From Streptomyces litmocidini (GTDB taxonomy: Bacteria; Actinomycetota; Actinomycetes; Streptomycetales; Streptomycetaceae), in assembly GCF_014649755.1 (NCBI RefSeq), contig NZ_BMTQ01000013.1, positions 1 to 64,000 on the forward strand: 64,000 bases of DNA, read 5' to 3'. Made by a program: the position numbers and the translations under genes. Within the stretch, counting starts at the first letter, position 1. Every line of letters starts with the position of its first letter. Shown in pieces: positions 25,153 to 33,763 of this stretch. The notes beneath the pieces were generated by a model that saw only the letters and a list, made by a program, of their open reading frames with translations, was not told the origin of the DNA and searched no databases.

Positions 25153-26133
25153 GTGCGAGCCGTCGACGTCTCCACCCCGTCAGAAGAGTGGGAGACCCGG
25201 CTCGCGATGTCCTCGATCGCCGCACCCGTGACCCTCGGCGCCCCCCGCCGCGCCTGGCTCACCGACCTGCCCGTCCTGCTCGTCGCCCTCGTCTGGGGCT
25301 CCAGCTACCTCGCGGCCAAGGGCATCACCACCGGCCACACCGTCCTCGCGGTCCTCGTGCTGCGGTTCGCCGTGGTGCTGCCCGTCCTCGTCGCCGCCGG
25401 GTGGAGCAGGCTCCGGACCCTGAGCGCGGCCCAGTGGCGCGGCGCCGCGACCCTCGGACTGATCCTCAGCGGGATCTTCCTCCTGGAGACGTACGGCGTC
25501 GTCCACACCTCCGCCACCAACGCGGGCCTGATCATCAGCCTCACCATGATCTTCACCCCGTTCGCCGAGGCCGCCGTCACCCGCGCCCTCCCTCCCCGCG
25601 CCTTCCTCGCCGCCGCCGCGCTCTCCGTCGCCGGTGTCCTCCTGCTGACCCAGGGCGGAGGGTTCACCGCGCCCTCCTCCGGCGATCTGCTCATGCTGCT
25701 CGCCGCCCTCGCCCGCACCGTCCACGTCCTGGCCATGTCCCGGATCAAGGCGGTCCGGTCGGCCGACTCGCTCTCCCTCACCACCGTCCAGCTCGGCTCC
25801 GCCGTCGCCGTGTTCGCCGTCATCGCCGCCCTCCCCGGCACGGGCGCCCCGCCCTGGACCGTCGCCCTCGGCTTCGGCCCGCGCGAGTGGGCCGGACTCC
25901 TCTTCCTCTCCTTCTTCTGCACGCTCTTCGCCTTCTTCGTGCAGATGTGGGCCGTCCGCCGCACCTCGCCCTCCCGGGTCAGCCTCCTCCTCGGCACGGA
26001 GCCGCTCTGGGCCGCCGCCGCGGGCATCGCCCTCGCCGGCGACCGCCCCGGCGCCCTCGGACTCGCGGGTGCCGTACTGGTCCTCGCGGGGACCAGTTGG
26101 GGCCGTCGCACCGCGGACGACGAGGCCCGGTAG
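25153..26133 (+). CDS. EamA/DMT-family transporter
   Basis: 326 residues from GTG 25153; ATG 25207 would give a 308-residue form starting MSSIAAPV. A possible -10 box TACGGT (25136) supports the earlier start. About ten membrane helices in two EamA repeats are visible, the first beginning LPVLLVALVWGSSYLAAKG and the second after SADSLSLTTVQLGSAVAVFA; SRVSLLLGTEPLWAAAAG is the conserved end of the second repeat. This family exports amino acids, metabolites or drugs; the substrate is unknown. Confidence 0.88.
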   Translation: MRAVDVSTPSEEWETRLAMSSIAAPVTLGAPRRAWLTDLPVLLVALVWGSSYLAAKGITTGHTVLAVLVLRFAVVLPVLVAAGWSRLRTLSAAQWRGAATLGLILSGIFLLETYGVVHTSATNAGLIISLTMIFTPFAEAAVTRALPPRAFLAAAALSVAGVLLLTQGGGFTAPSSGDLLMLLAALARTVHVLAMSRIKAVRSADSLSLTTVQLGSAVAVFAVIAALPGTGAPPWTVALGFGPREWAGLLFLSFFCTLFAFFVQMWAVRRTSPSRVSLLLGTEPLWAAAAGIALAGDRPGALGLAGAVLVLAGTSWGRRTADDEAR

Positions 26134-26165
26134 GTTCTCGCTCCACGCGTTCACTGCCGTACGAC

Positions 26166-26504
26166 ATGGACTTCCGCGCCCGCGCCCGGCGCACCCAGGG
26201 GTGGGGACTCGGACTCCTCACCGTGGCCGCGCTCCTGTGGATCCGGCTCGCGGTGCTCCTCTTCACGCCCTACGAGACCGGTGATTCCGGCCACGACTGC
26301 ACCTCCCGGTTCACCAGCGAGAACCTCCACGACGACGAGAGCAGCTGCGTCGTCGAACGCGACCGGCCCGAACTCCTCGCCGTCCTCGGCGCGTCCGTGC
26401 CCGTGTCCGTCATCGGCGGCGTCCTCTGCACCAGCGGCTCCGTCTCCCACCGCACGGCCGAGCACCTGGCCGAGGTCACCCGCCTCGACGCGGCGAGCAC
26501 CTGA
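26166..26504 (+). CDS. small two-helix membrane protein
   Basis: 112 residues from ATG 26166. Helices at about residues 13-33 (WGLGLLTVAALLWIRLAVLLF) and 73-95 (LLAVLGASVPVSVIGGVLC). The loop between them has two Cys residues (HDCTSRF, SSCVVE) that could form a disulfide outside the membrane. It may be transcribed from TAGGTT at 26131, overlapping the EamA stop codon. Function not recognised. Confidence 0.65.
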   Translation: MDFRARARRTQGWGLGLLTVAALLWIRLAVLLFTPYETGDSGHDCTSRFTSENLHDDESSCVVERDRPELLAVLGASVPVSVIGGVLCTSGSVSHRTAEHLAEVTRLDAAST

Positions 26505-26516
26505 CCCCGCCGGGGC

Positions 26517-26738
26517 TCAGGCCTCTGCTCTTCGGCTCCCCGCGATCGCGAGGACCAGCCCGAGGACCGCGACCACGATGTTCGCGAACAGCTCCCGGCC
26601 CCGCAGGAACCACGCGTTCTCCGTGAGGAACCGGGCCAGGCCCAGGAACCCGAACCAGCCGTCGGCCAGCTCACGGATCAGTCCGGCGACGCCGGACACC
26701 AGCAGCAAGGCCCCGAGACCCCCAGGAAATCCCTTCAT
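26517..26738 (-). CDS. small two-helix membrane protein
   Basis: 73 residues from ATG 26738 (MKGFPGGLG). Hydrophobic stretches at residues 7-20 (LGALLLVSGVAGL) and 52-68 (ANIVVAVLGLVLAIAGS). No ribosome site is clear; CATGATCCGATCATG around the start codon is itself palindromic. It is divergent from the two-component system at 26885 with a long palindrome between, so it may be a regulator target. Function not recognised. Confidence 0.6.
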   Translation of the reverse strand: MKGFPGGLGALLLVSGVAGLIRELADGWFGFLGLARFLTENAWFLRGRELFANIVVAVLGLVLAIAGSRRAEA

Positions 26739-26789
26739 GATCCGATCATGGAGGGGAGGGCCGGCCGGCCGCGTCCGCCGTTCGTCCCC

Positions 26790-26817
26790 CGAGGTCGATA
26801 CCAAAGTATCGACCTCG
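26790..26817. promoter_or_regulatory. 28-bp palindrome with 12-bp perfect arms
   Basis: CGAGGTCGATAC-CAAA-GTATCGACCTCG lies between the divergent small membrane protein (start 26738) and the kinase (start 26885). The perfect arms, AT-rich centre and position 55 bp upstream of the kinase -10 box indicate a dimeric regulator site, most likely for the response regulator at 28140. Confidence 0.75.
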
Positions 26818-26871
26818 GCGACTCCGGTAGCCCGACGGCCCGTACGACCGCCGAACCGCGCCTGGCCTGCG

Positions 26872-26877
26872 TACATT
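26872..26877 (+). promoter_or_regulatory. -10 box of a leaderless promoter
   Basis: TACATT is 7 bp before the ATG at 26885, with no ribosome site between. Confidence 0.55.
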
Positions 26878-26884
26878 TGCCGGC

Positions 26885-28096
26885 ATGACGCGTACGGACC
26901 GGCAGCGTTGGCTGCTCCCCTCCCACCTGGTCGAACCGGGCGGGGCCGGAGCGGCCCGGCCCCGCCGCACCCTCCGCGACTGGATCGTGGACACCACCCT
27001 CTTCCTCCTCGCCGCCTTCGTCGGCCTCATCGCCGCCGACACCAGCGCGCAGTACACCAGCAAGACCGTCACCCTCGTCGACCAACTGGCCGGCACCGCC
27101 GCCTGCTGCGCCCTCTGGCTGCGCCGACGGTGGCCCGTCGGGCTCGCCGTCGCCCTCTCCCTGGCGAACCTCGTGGCCCCGGTCGCCGCCGGAGCCCTCC
27201 TCGCGAGCCTGTTCAGCGTCGCCGTACGCCGCCCGTTCCGCGAGATCACCTGGATCGGCGCGCTCGCCGTCGCCACCTCCGTCGCCCAGGTCTTCGTCCG
27301 CCCCGACCCCACCACCCACGCCGGTCTCTCCATCGCCCTCGGTTTCGTCCTCGTCCTCCTCGTCACCGCCTGGGGCATGCTGGTCCGCTCCCGGCGCCAG
27401 CTCGTCGAAGCCCTCAGGGAACGGGCCCGCCGCGCCGAGGCGGAGGCCGAACTGCGCGCCGCCCAGGCCCAACGGCTCGCCCGCGAGGCCATCGCCCGCG
27501 AGATGCACGACGTGCTCGCCCACCGGCTCACCCTGCTGAGCGTGCACGCCGGAGCCCTGGAGTTCCGGCCGGACGCCCCGCCCGAGCAGATCGCCCGCGC
27601 CGCCGGAGTCATCCGCGACAGCGCCCACGAAGCCCTCCAGGACCTCCGCGAGATCATCGGCGTCCTGCGCGCCCCCGGCGAGAACGGCGACGGCGACCGG
27701 CCCCAGCCCACCCTCGCCACCCTCGACGCACTGGTCGACGAGTCCCGCGAGGCCGGTGCGGAGGTCGTCCTCGACAGCGCCGTCGGCGACCCGGCCGCCG
27801 TGCCCGCCGCCACCGGCCGCACCGTCTACCGCATCGCGCAGGAGGCCCTCACCAACGCGCGCAAGCACGCCCCGGGCACCACCGTCACCGTCACCGTGCG
27901 CGGCCGGCCCGGCGAAGGCCTCGTCGTCGACATCCACAACCCGGCCCCCGCGGGCCCGGTGCCCCCCGTCCCCGGCTCCGGCCAGGGCCTCATCGGCCTC
28001 ACCGAACGCGCCACCCTCGCCGGCGGCCGGCTGGAACACGGCCCGACCCCCGACGGCGGCTTCGCCCTGCGCGCCTGGCTGCCGTGGCCGGCATGA
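26885..28096 (+). CDS. NarL-partner sensor histidine kinase
   Basis: 403 residues, apparently leaderless. Four to five N-terminal helices (about residues 35-165) and a short coiled coil (ALRERARRAEAEAELRAAQA) precede the HisKA_3 box AREAIAREMHDVLAHRLTLL with the phosphorylated His. The ATPase domain has RIAQEALTNARKHAPG and the closing GQGLIGLTERATLAGG; the D-box is degenerate (VDIHNPAP instead of DxGxG), as often in this DesK-like subgroup. The cognate regulator follows after 43 bp with its own leaderless promoter. Confidence 0.92.
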   Translation: MTRTDRQRWLLPSHLVEPGGAGAARPRRTLRDWIVDTTLFLLAAFVGLIAADTSAQYTSKTVTLVDQLAGTAACCALWLRRRWPVGLAVALSLANLVAPVAAGALLASLFSVAVRRPFREITWIGALAVATSVAQVFVRPDPTTHAGLSIALGFVLVLLVTAWGMLVRSRRQLVEALRERARRAEAEAELRAAQAQRLAREAIAREMHDVLAHRLTLLSVHAGALEFRPDAPPEQIARAAGVIRDSAHEALQDLREIIGVLRAPGENGDGDRPQPTLATLDALVDESREAGAEVVLDSAVGDPAAVPAATGRTVYRIAQEALTNARKHAPGTTVTVTVRGRPGEGLVVDIHNPAPAGPVPPVPGSGQGLIGLTERATLAGGRLEHGPTPDGGFALRAWLPWPA

Positions 28097-28126
28097 CCTT
28101 CCGGCCGGTCCTGCCGTGCGCGCGGC

Positions 28127-28132
28127 TACCGT
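28127..28132 (+). promoter_or_regulatory. -10 box of a leaderless promoter
   Basis: TACCGT is 7 bp before ATG 28140. It would allow the regulator to be made separately from its kinase. Confidence 0.45.
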
Positions 28133-28139
28133 GGCCCCC

Positions 28140-28814
28140 ATGACCATCCGGCTGATCGTCGTCGACGACGACCCCCTGGTCCGCGCGGGCCTCGCCCTCA
28201 TGCTCGGCGGCGCGGACGACCTCGAGATCGTCGGCGAGGGCGCCGACGGCCGGGACGTCCCCGGACTCGTCGCCCGGCACGCCCCGGACGTCGTCCTCAT
28301 GGACATCCGCATGCCCCACGTGGACGGCCTCACCGCCACCGAGCGGCTCCGGGCCCACCCCGGCGCCCCCGAGGTCGTCGTCCTCACCACCTTCCACGCC
28401 GACGAACAGGTGCTGCGCGCCCTGCGGGCCGGCGCCGCCGGTTTCGTCCTCAAGGACACCCCGCCCGCGGAGATCGTCACCGCCGTCCGCCGGGTCGCCG
28501 CGGGCGACCCCGTCCTCTCGCCGGCCGTCACCCGGCGGCTCATGGCCCACGTCGTGGAGCGGCCGGAGCGCTCGCCGCGGCGCGCCGCGGCCGCCGGGCG
28601 CCTCGCCGAACTAGGGGACCGCGAGAGGGAGGTGGCCGTCTCCGTCGGGCACGGCCGGTCGAACGCCGAGATCGCCGCCGAGCTGTACATGAGCGTCCCC
28701 ACGGTCAAGACCCACGTCTCCCGGATCCTCGCCAAGCTCGGCCTCAACAACCGCGTCCAGATCGCGCTCCTGGTGCACGACGCGGGCCTCGTCGACGAGG
28801 GCGGGAACGGCTAG
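28140..28814 (+). CDS. NarL-type response regulator
   Basis: 224 residues. Receiver: IVVDDDP acidic cluster, acceptor Asp in VVLMDIRMP, Thr in VVVLTTFH, Lys in FVLKDT. LuxR HTH from about 160: LGDREREVAVSVGHGRSNAE, then TVKTHVSRILAKLGL. It pairs with the kinase at 26885 and is the best candidate to bind the palindrome at 26790. Confidence 0.93.
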   Translation: MTIRLIVVDDDPLVRAGLALMLGGADDLEIVGEGADGRDVPGLVARHAPDVVLMDIRMPHVDGLTATERLRAHPGAPEVVVLTTFHADEQVLRALRAGAAGFVLKDTPPAEIVTAVRRVAAGDPVLSPAVTRRLMAHVVERPERSPRRAAAAGRLAELGDREREVAVSVGHGRSNAEIAAELYMSVPTVKTHVSRILAKLGLNNRVQIALLVHDAGLVDEGGNG

Positions 28815-29252
28815 CCGGACGGTCCGCTTCGCTGTCCGTCACCGAACCGGGGGAGTACGGCGCGGACTTCACCGCGAATCCGTACCTCCCCCGCGCGAAG
28901 CTCCGTGGAGCCGGCCCCGCCCACGAGGTGCGGATGCCCGACGGCTTCCCGTTCCGGCTGGTCGTCGGGCACGAGGAAGGGCGCGCGGGGCTCGCCGCTC
29001 CCGGTCTCGCCAGGTCCCCGCCCGTCGTCGGCGTCCGGCTCCCGGAGGAGGGGACCACCGGCGTCCACCTCCTCGCGGCGGACGCCCCCGACCGCACCCG
29101 GCCGCGCCGCTCGCCCGCCCGGGGGAAGGACCGTCCTCCGGACGCTCCTGGAGCGCCTTCCCCGGCCGGAACCCGACGCGGACCCCCGCTCGTTGGAGTG
29201 GCTGCCCGGCATGCTCATGCGCGGGCCCCTTCGTCTCCCCGTCCGGTGGTGA
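28812..29252 (+). pseudogene. frameshifted gene remnant
   Basis: Two coding-like pieces in different frames follow each other. The first (about 28832-29095) reads SLSVTEPGEYGADFTANPYL, then VRMPDGFPFRLVVGHEEGR and VGVRLPEEGTTGVHLLAAD. The second (about 29120-29252, one base out of phase) reads VLRTLLERLPRPEPDADPRS and ends LEWLPGMLMRGPLRLPVRW. Both have strong G/C third positions. No start codon precedes the first piece, so the gene is both truncated and frameshifted. Family not recognised. Confidence 0.5.
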
Positions 29253-29256
29253 ACCC

Positions 29257-29682
29257 TTGAGCGATCAGACCCCCGCCCTCGACCTCGACCTCGCCCGGAA
29301 GGTCCTCGACGCGCAGCCGTTCAGCCGGCTCGTCGGGGCCCGCCTCACCGAGTTCGGCGCGGGCCGAGCGGTCCTGGAGCTGGACCACCGCGAGGAGCTG
29401 AGACAGCAGAACGGCTTCCTGCACGGCGGGGTGCTCTCGTACGCGGCGGACAACGCGATCACTTTCGCCGCGGGCGCCGAGCTCGGCCCGGCCGTGCTGA
29501 CGGCCGGGTTCTCCATCCAGTACGTCCGGCCCGCGTCGGGCGGCGTGCTGCGCGCCCGGGCGGAGGTGGTCCACGCCGGGCGGCGGCAGGCGGTGGTGCG
29601 CTGCGACCTGTCGACCGTCGACGAGCAGGGGGCCGAGACGCTGTGCGCGGTGGCCCAGGGCACGGTGCTGTCAGCGGGCTGA
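29257..29682 (+). CDS. PaaI-family (hotdog-fold) thioesterase
   Basis: 141 residues with a TTG start (MSDQTPALDL). The hotdog signature NGFLHGGVLSYAADNAITFAA is at about residues 50-70, with FSIQYVRPASGG near 88. Such enzymes hydrolyse acyl-CoA thioesters, often of phenylacetate or other aromatic acids. The gene overlaps the 3' end of the convergent oxidoreductase by 12 bp. Substrate unknown. Confidence 0.85.
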   Translation: MSDQTPALDLDLARKVLDAQPFSRLVGARLTEFGAGRAVLELDHREELRQQNGFLHGGVLSYAADNAITFAAGAELGPAVLTAGFSIQYVRPASGGVLRARAEVVHAGRRQAVVRCDLSTVDEQGAETLCAVAQGTVLSAG

Positions 29683-30705
29683 ACCGGCCCCGTCGCCCCC
29701 GTCCGGCTCACCCGCTCCGGCGAGCCGGACGGGCCCCCGCTCCCGTCGCGAGCGCTCGCACGCCTCGGCGATCCGGAGCGCCGCCAGGGCCTCCCGGCCG
29801 TCGCAGGGGTTGGGCGCCTCGCCGCGCACCAGCCGCACGAAGGCGTCCAGCTCCGCCTCGTACGCCGGGGCGAACCGCTCCAGGAAGCCGGGCCAGGGCT
29901 TGCCCGGGGCGGGCGGGCCCTGCGGCTCCACCGAGGTGAGCGGGGTCCGGTCGTCCAGGCCCACCACGATCTGGTCCCGCTCGCCCGCCAGCTCCATGCG
30001 AACGTCGTACCCGGCGCCGTTGCACCGCGTCGCGGTCGCCGTCACCAGCGTGCCGTCGTCCAGGGTGAGCACGGCCGCGGCCGTGTCCACGTCGCCGGTC
30101 TCCCGGAACATCCCCGGGCCGGCGTCCGAGCCCGTCGCGTACACCTCGACGACCTCCCGCCCGGTCACCCAGCGCACGACGTCGAAGTCGTGCACGAGAC
30201 AGTCGCGGAAGAGCCCGCCGGAGAGCGGCAGGTACGCGGCGGGCGGCGGCTCCGGGTCGGAGGTGGCCGCCCGCACGGTGTGCAGCCGGCCGAGCCGCCC
30301 CGACCGCACGGCCTCGCGCGCCGCCCGGTACCCGGCGTCGAAGCGGCGCATGAATCCCAGCTGGAGCGCCGTGCCCGCCTCCGCCACCGCGTCGAGCGCC
30401 CTCAGCGTCCCCGGCACGTCCAGGGCGATCGGCTTCTCGCAGAAGGCCGGCAGACCCGCCCGGGCGGCGCGGGCGATCAGTTCCGCGTGCGCGGCCGTCG
30501 CCGAGGCGATCACCACGGCGTCCAGGGCGTGTCCGAGCAGCGCGTCCACGTCCGGCGCCGCCTCCGCGCCGAGCGCCCCCGCCACCCCCGCGGCCCGAGC
30601 GGCGTCCGCGTCCGCCAGGACCAGCGCCCCGACCTCCGGATGCCGGGCCAGCACCCCCGCGTGGAAACTCCCGATCCGTCCCGTACCGATCAGTCCGATG
30701 CGCAT
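29671..30705 (-). CDS. Gfo/Idh/MocA-family oxidoreductase (inositol 2-dehydrogenase type)
   Basis: 344 residues. N-terminal Rossmann loop GLIGTGRIGSFHA at residues 4-16, the EKP motif in PAFCEKPIALDV near 90 (catalytic Lys), then LQLGFMRRFDAGY and the C-terminal CLVHDFDVVRWVTG with the catalytic Asp/His pair. These match myo-inositol 2-dehydrogenase-like enzymes. It stands divergent from the GntR regulator that precedes a sugar importer, so it may oxidise the sugar or polyol which that system takes up. Substrate is inferred only. Confidence 0.88.
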   Translation of the reverse strand: MRIGLIGTGRIGSFHAGVLARHPEVGALVLADADAARAAGVAGALGAEAAPDVDALLGHALDAVVIASATAAHAELIARAARAGLPAFCEKPIALDVPGTLRALDAVAEAGTALQLGFMRRFDAGYRAAREAVRSGRLGRLHTVRAATSDPEPPPAAYLPLSGGLFRDCLVHDFDVVRWVTGREVVEVYATGSDAGPGMFRETGDVDTAAAVLTLDDGTLVTATATRCNGAGYDVRMELAGERDQIVVGLDDRTPLTSVEPQGPPAPGKPWPGFLERFAPAYEAELDAFVRLVRGEAPNPCDGREALAALRIAEACERSRRERGPVRLAGAGEPDGGDGAGSAR

Positions 30706-30820
30706 GGCCCCACCGTGGAGGCGGGTGGCCGGACTGTCAAGGATTTGTCAGGTCAACCGGACGTCACGACTTCCCGTCATCAGCTTCCGGTCGTCGACGG
30801 CCCCGGGCTACGCTCGCCCC

Positions 30821-31579
30821 GTGTCCAAGCAGTCCGGCTCCCCGCTGCCCCCGCTCTCCGTGGACCGCACCAGCCCGGTCCCGCTCTACTTCCAGCTCGC
30901 CCGGCAGCTGGAGAGCGCCGTGGAGAACGGGACGCTCGCCCCGGGCACCCTCCTCGGCAACGAGATCGACCTCGCCACCCGCCTGGGCCTCTCCCGGCCC
31001 ACCGTCCGCCAGGCCATCCAGTCCCTCGTCGACAAGGGCCTCCTGGTCCGCCGCCGGGGCGTCGGCACCCAGGTCCTGCACAGCAGGGTCCGCCGCCCGA
31101 TGGAGCTCAGCAGCCTCTACGACGACCTCGCCGCCGCCGGACAGCGCCCCGCCACCCGGGTCCTGGTCAACCGTCTCGAACCCGCCGAGGGACCGGTCGC
31201 GGCAGCCCTCGGCGTGCCCGAGGGCGGCGAGGTCCACCACCTCGAACGGCTCCGCACCGCGCACGGCGAGCCGATGGCGTACCTGCGCAACCACCTGCCC
31301 GCGGGCCTCGTCGACCCCGACGCCGAAGGCCTGGAGACCACCGGCCTCTACCGCGTGCTCCGCTCCGCCGCGCTCACCCTGCACAGCGCCCGCCAGGTCG
31401 TCGGCGCCCGCGCCGCGACCGCCGAGGAGGCCGCGCTCCTCGACGAACCGGAGGGCGCGCCGCTGCTCACCATGGAGCGCGTCACCTTCGACGACACCGG
31501 ACGTGCCGTCGAGTACGGCTCCCACCTGTACCGTGCCACCCGCCACTCCTTCGAGTTCCAGCTGATGGTCCGCCCGTGA
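30821..31579 (+). CDS. GntR/HutC-family transcriptional regulator
   Basis: 252 residues from GTG 30821; TACGCT at 30809 lies 6 bp before it, so the gene is probably leaderless. Winged helix at residues about 20-85 (VPLYFQLARQLESAVENGTL, then RLGLSRPTVRQAIQSLVDKG). The UTRA effector domain follows (from MELSSLYDDLAAAGQ to the end, with YLRNHLPAGL and HSFEFQLMV). UTRA regulators usually bind a sugar phosphate or amino acid derivative. The divergent dehydrogenase and the downstream importer operon are likely targets. Confidence 0.9.
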   Translation: MSKQSGSPLPPLSVDRTSPVPLYFQLARQLESAVENGTLAPGTLLGNEIDLATRLGLSRPTVRQAIQSLVDKGLLVRRRGVGTQVLHSRVRRPMELSSLYDDLAAAGQRPATRVLVNRLEPAEGPVAAALGVPEGGEVHHLERLRTAHGEPMAYLRNHLPAGLVDPDAEGLETTGLYRVLRSAALTLHSARQVVGARAATAEEAALLDEPEGAPLLTMERVTFDDTGRAVEYGSHLYRATRHSFEFQLMVRP

Positions 31580-31691
31580 ACCGGCCCCGCGGACCGGCTC
31601 CGTCACCCAGGGCAACCCCCTGACGAACGCCGCGACCCGCATGACCGATACTGCAATGCACGCAGAAGGACACAAAGGAGGGCACGGCCTC

Positions 31692-32711
31692 GTGACCAGG
31701 CTTCGGACAGGAGGGGTACGCGCCGCAGTCGGCGCCGTGCTCGCCCTCGCACTCACCGCGGCGCTCGCCGGGTGCAGCAGCACCGGCGGAAAGCGGGCGG
31801 AGGACGCCCGCAAGGCGGCCGAGGCACAGGGCAGGGCGGCCGTCGACACCCCCCGGTGGACCTTCGCGATGGTGACCCACTCGGGCGACGGCGACACCTT
31901 CTGGGACATCGTCCAGAAGGGCGCCAAGCAGGCCGCCGCCAAGGACAACATCAACTTCCTCTACGCCCACAACGACGAGGCGCAGCAGCAGGCGCAGCTG
32001 ATCGACTCGTACGTCGCCAAGGGCGTCGACGGACTGATCGTCACCCTCGCCAAGCCCGACGCCATGAAGGCCGCCGTCGAGAAGGCCGTCAAGGCCGGCA
32101 TCCCGGTGATCACCGTGAACTCGGGCGCCGAGCAGTCCAAGGCCTACGGCGCGCTCACCCACATCGGCCAGGACGAGACCGTCGCCGGCGAGGCCGTCGG
32201 CGAGGAACTCGACAAGCGCGGCAGGAAGAAGGCCCTGTGCGTCCTGCACGAGCAGGGCAACGTCGGCCACGAACAGCGCTGCGCCGGCGTGAAGAAGACC
32301 TTCGACGGCGAGCTGGTCAACCTGTACGTCGACGGCACCAACATGCCCGACGTCAAGGCCTCCATCGAGGCCAAGCTCCAGTCCGACCAGGACGTCGACG
32401 CCGTCGTCACCCTCGGCGCCCCCTTCGCCGACACCGCCGTCCAGGCCGTGAAGGGCGCCGGCAGCAAGGCCGAGGTCGACACCTTCGACCTCAACGCCAA
32501 GGTCGCGACCGCCCTGGAGGCCGGCACCCTCGGCTTCGCCGTCGACCAGCAGCCCTACCTCCAGGGCTACGAGGCCGTCGACCTGCTCTGGCTGTACCGC
32601 TACAACGCCGACGTCCTCGGCGGCGGCAAGCCGGTCCTGACCGGCCCCCAGATCATCACCAGGGACCAGGCCGCCGCGCTGAAGCAGTACGCGGATCGGG
32701 GCACCCGATGA
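31692..32711 (+). CDS. sugar ABC transporter substrate-binding lipoprotein
   Basis: 339 residues from GTG 31692, which follows AAAGGAGG by 9 bp; an upstream in-frame ATG lacks a site. A signal peptide ends in lipobox LAGC (about residue 28). The mature part is a type I periplasmic-binding fold like ribose, fructose or inositol binders: DGDTFWDIVQKGAKQAA, DEAQQQAQLIDSYVAKGVDG, VNSGAE, VDAVVTLGAP and DQQPYLQGY. It delivers sugar to the permease and ATPase translated after it with ATGA and GTGA overlaps. Confidence 0.9.
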   Translation: MTRLRTGGVRAAVGAVLALALTAALAGCSSTGGKRAEDARKAAEAQGRAAVDTPRWTFAMVTHSGDGDTFWDIVQKGAKQAAAKDNINFLYAHNDEAQQQAQLIDSYVAKGVDGLIVTLAKPDAMKAAVEKAVKAGIPVITVNSGAEQSKAYGALTHIGQDETVAGEAVGEELDKRGRKKALCVLHEQGNVGHEQRCAGVKKTFDGELVNLYVDGTNMPDVKASIEAKLQSDQDVDAVVTLGAPFADTAVQAVKGAGSKAEVDTFDLNAKVATALEAGTLGFAVDQQPYLQGYEAVDLLWLYRYNADVLGGGKPVLTGPQIITRDQAAALKQYADRGTR

Positions 32712-33763
32712 GCTCCACCGCCCCGCCGTCGAACGGCGTCGACCACGTCGACGAGCGGCTGCTGCGCACCACCCCCCTGAAGAAGCTGCTCGCCCGCCCC
32801 GAGCTCGGCTCGGTCGTCGGCGCCATCGCCGTCTTCGCCTTCTTCGCGGTGGTGGCGGACAGCTTCCTCAAGCCCTCCAGCCTCGGCACGGTCCTCTACG
32901 CGGCCTCCACCATCGGCATCATGGCCGTCCCGGTCGCCCTGCTGATGATCGGCGGCGAGTTCGACCTCTCCGCCGGCGTCCTGGTCACCAGCTCCGCGCT
33001 GATCTCCTCGATGTTCAGCTACCAGATGACGGCGAACGTCTGGGTCGGCGTCGGCGTCTCGCTGCTCGTCACCCTGGCGATCGGCGTCTTCAACGGCTTC
33101 ATGCTCACCCGCACCAAGCTGCCCAGCTTCATCATCACGCTCGGCACCTTCCTCATGCTGACCGGTCTGAACCTGGGCCTCACCAAGCTGATCAGCGGCA
33201 CCGTCTCCACCAAGAGCGTCGCCGACATGGAGGGCTTCCCCTCCGCGCGGAAGCTCTTCGCCTCGGAGGCGACGATCGGCGGCGTCGAGTTCAAGGTCAC
33301 CATCCTGTGGTGGCTCGGCCTCGTCGCGCTCGCCACCTGGATCCTGCTCCGCACCCGCTTCGGCAACTGGATCTTCGCCGTCGGCGGCGGCGCCGACGCG
33401 GCCCGCGCGGTCGGCGTCCCCGTCCACCGCACGAAGATCGGCCTCTACATGGGCGTCGCCTTCTGCGCCTGGATCTCCGGCCAGCACCTGCTCTTCTCCT
33501 TCGACGTCGTCCAGTCGGGCGAAGGCGTCGGGAACGAGCTCATCTACATCATCGCGGCCGTCATCGGCGGCTGCCTGATCACCGGCGGATACGGCTCGGC
33601 CATCGGTTCGGCGGTCGGCGCCCTCATCTTCGGCATGACCAGCAAGGGCATCGTGTACGCCGAGTGGAACCCCGACTGGTTCAAGTTCTTCCTGGGAGCG
33701 ATGCTCCTCCTGGCGACCCTGCTGAACGCCTGGATCCGCAAGCGCGTGGAGGCGACCAAGTGA
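32708..33763 (+). CDS. sugar ABC transporter permease (RbsC/FrcC type)
   Basis: 351 residues, ATG overlapping the preceding stop. Eight to ten membrane helices of the BPD_transp_2 family; recognisable family segments are MIGGEFDLSAG (residues about 80-90), LPSFIITLGTFLMLTGLNLG and the C-terminal GGCLITGGYGSAIGSAVGAL. One such subunit presumably forms the homodimeric channel. It is coupled to the ATPase gene by GTGA. Confidence 0.92.
   Translation: MSSTAPPSNGVDHVDERLLRTTPLKKLLARPELGSVVGAIAVFAFFAVVADSFLKPSSLGTVLYAASTIGIMAVPVALLMIGGEFDLSAGVLVTSSALISSMFSYQMTANVWVGVGVSLLVTLAIGVFNGFMLTRTKLPSFIITLGTFLMLTGLNLGLTKLISGTVSTKSVADMEGFPSARKLFASEATIGGVEFKVTILWWLGLVALATWILLRTRFGNWIFAVGGGADAARAVGVPVHRTKIGLYMGVAFCAWISGQHLLFSFDVVQSGEGVGNELIYIIAAVIGGCLITGGYGSAIGSAVGALIFGMTSKGIVYAEWNPDWFKFFLGAMLLLATLLNAWIRKRVEATK

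Noticed and set aside
26735..28750. 671-codon minus-strand frame
   Set aside because: Antisense of the kinase and regulator genes; no recognisable domain.
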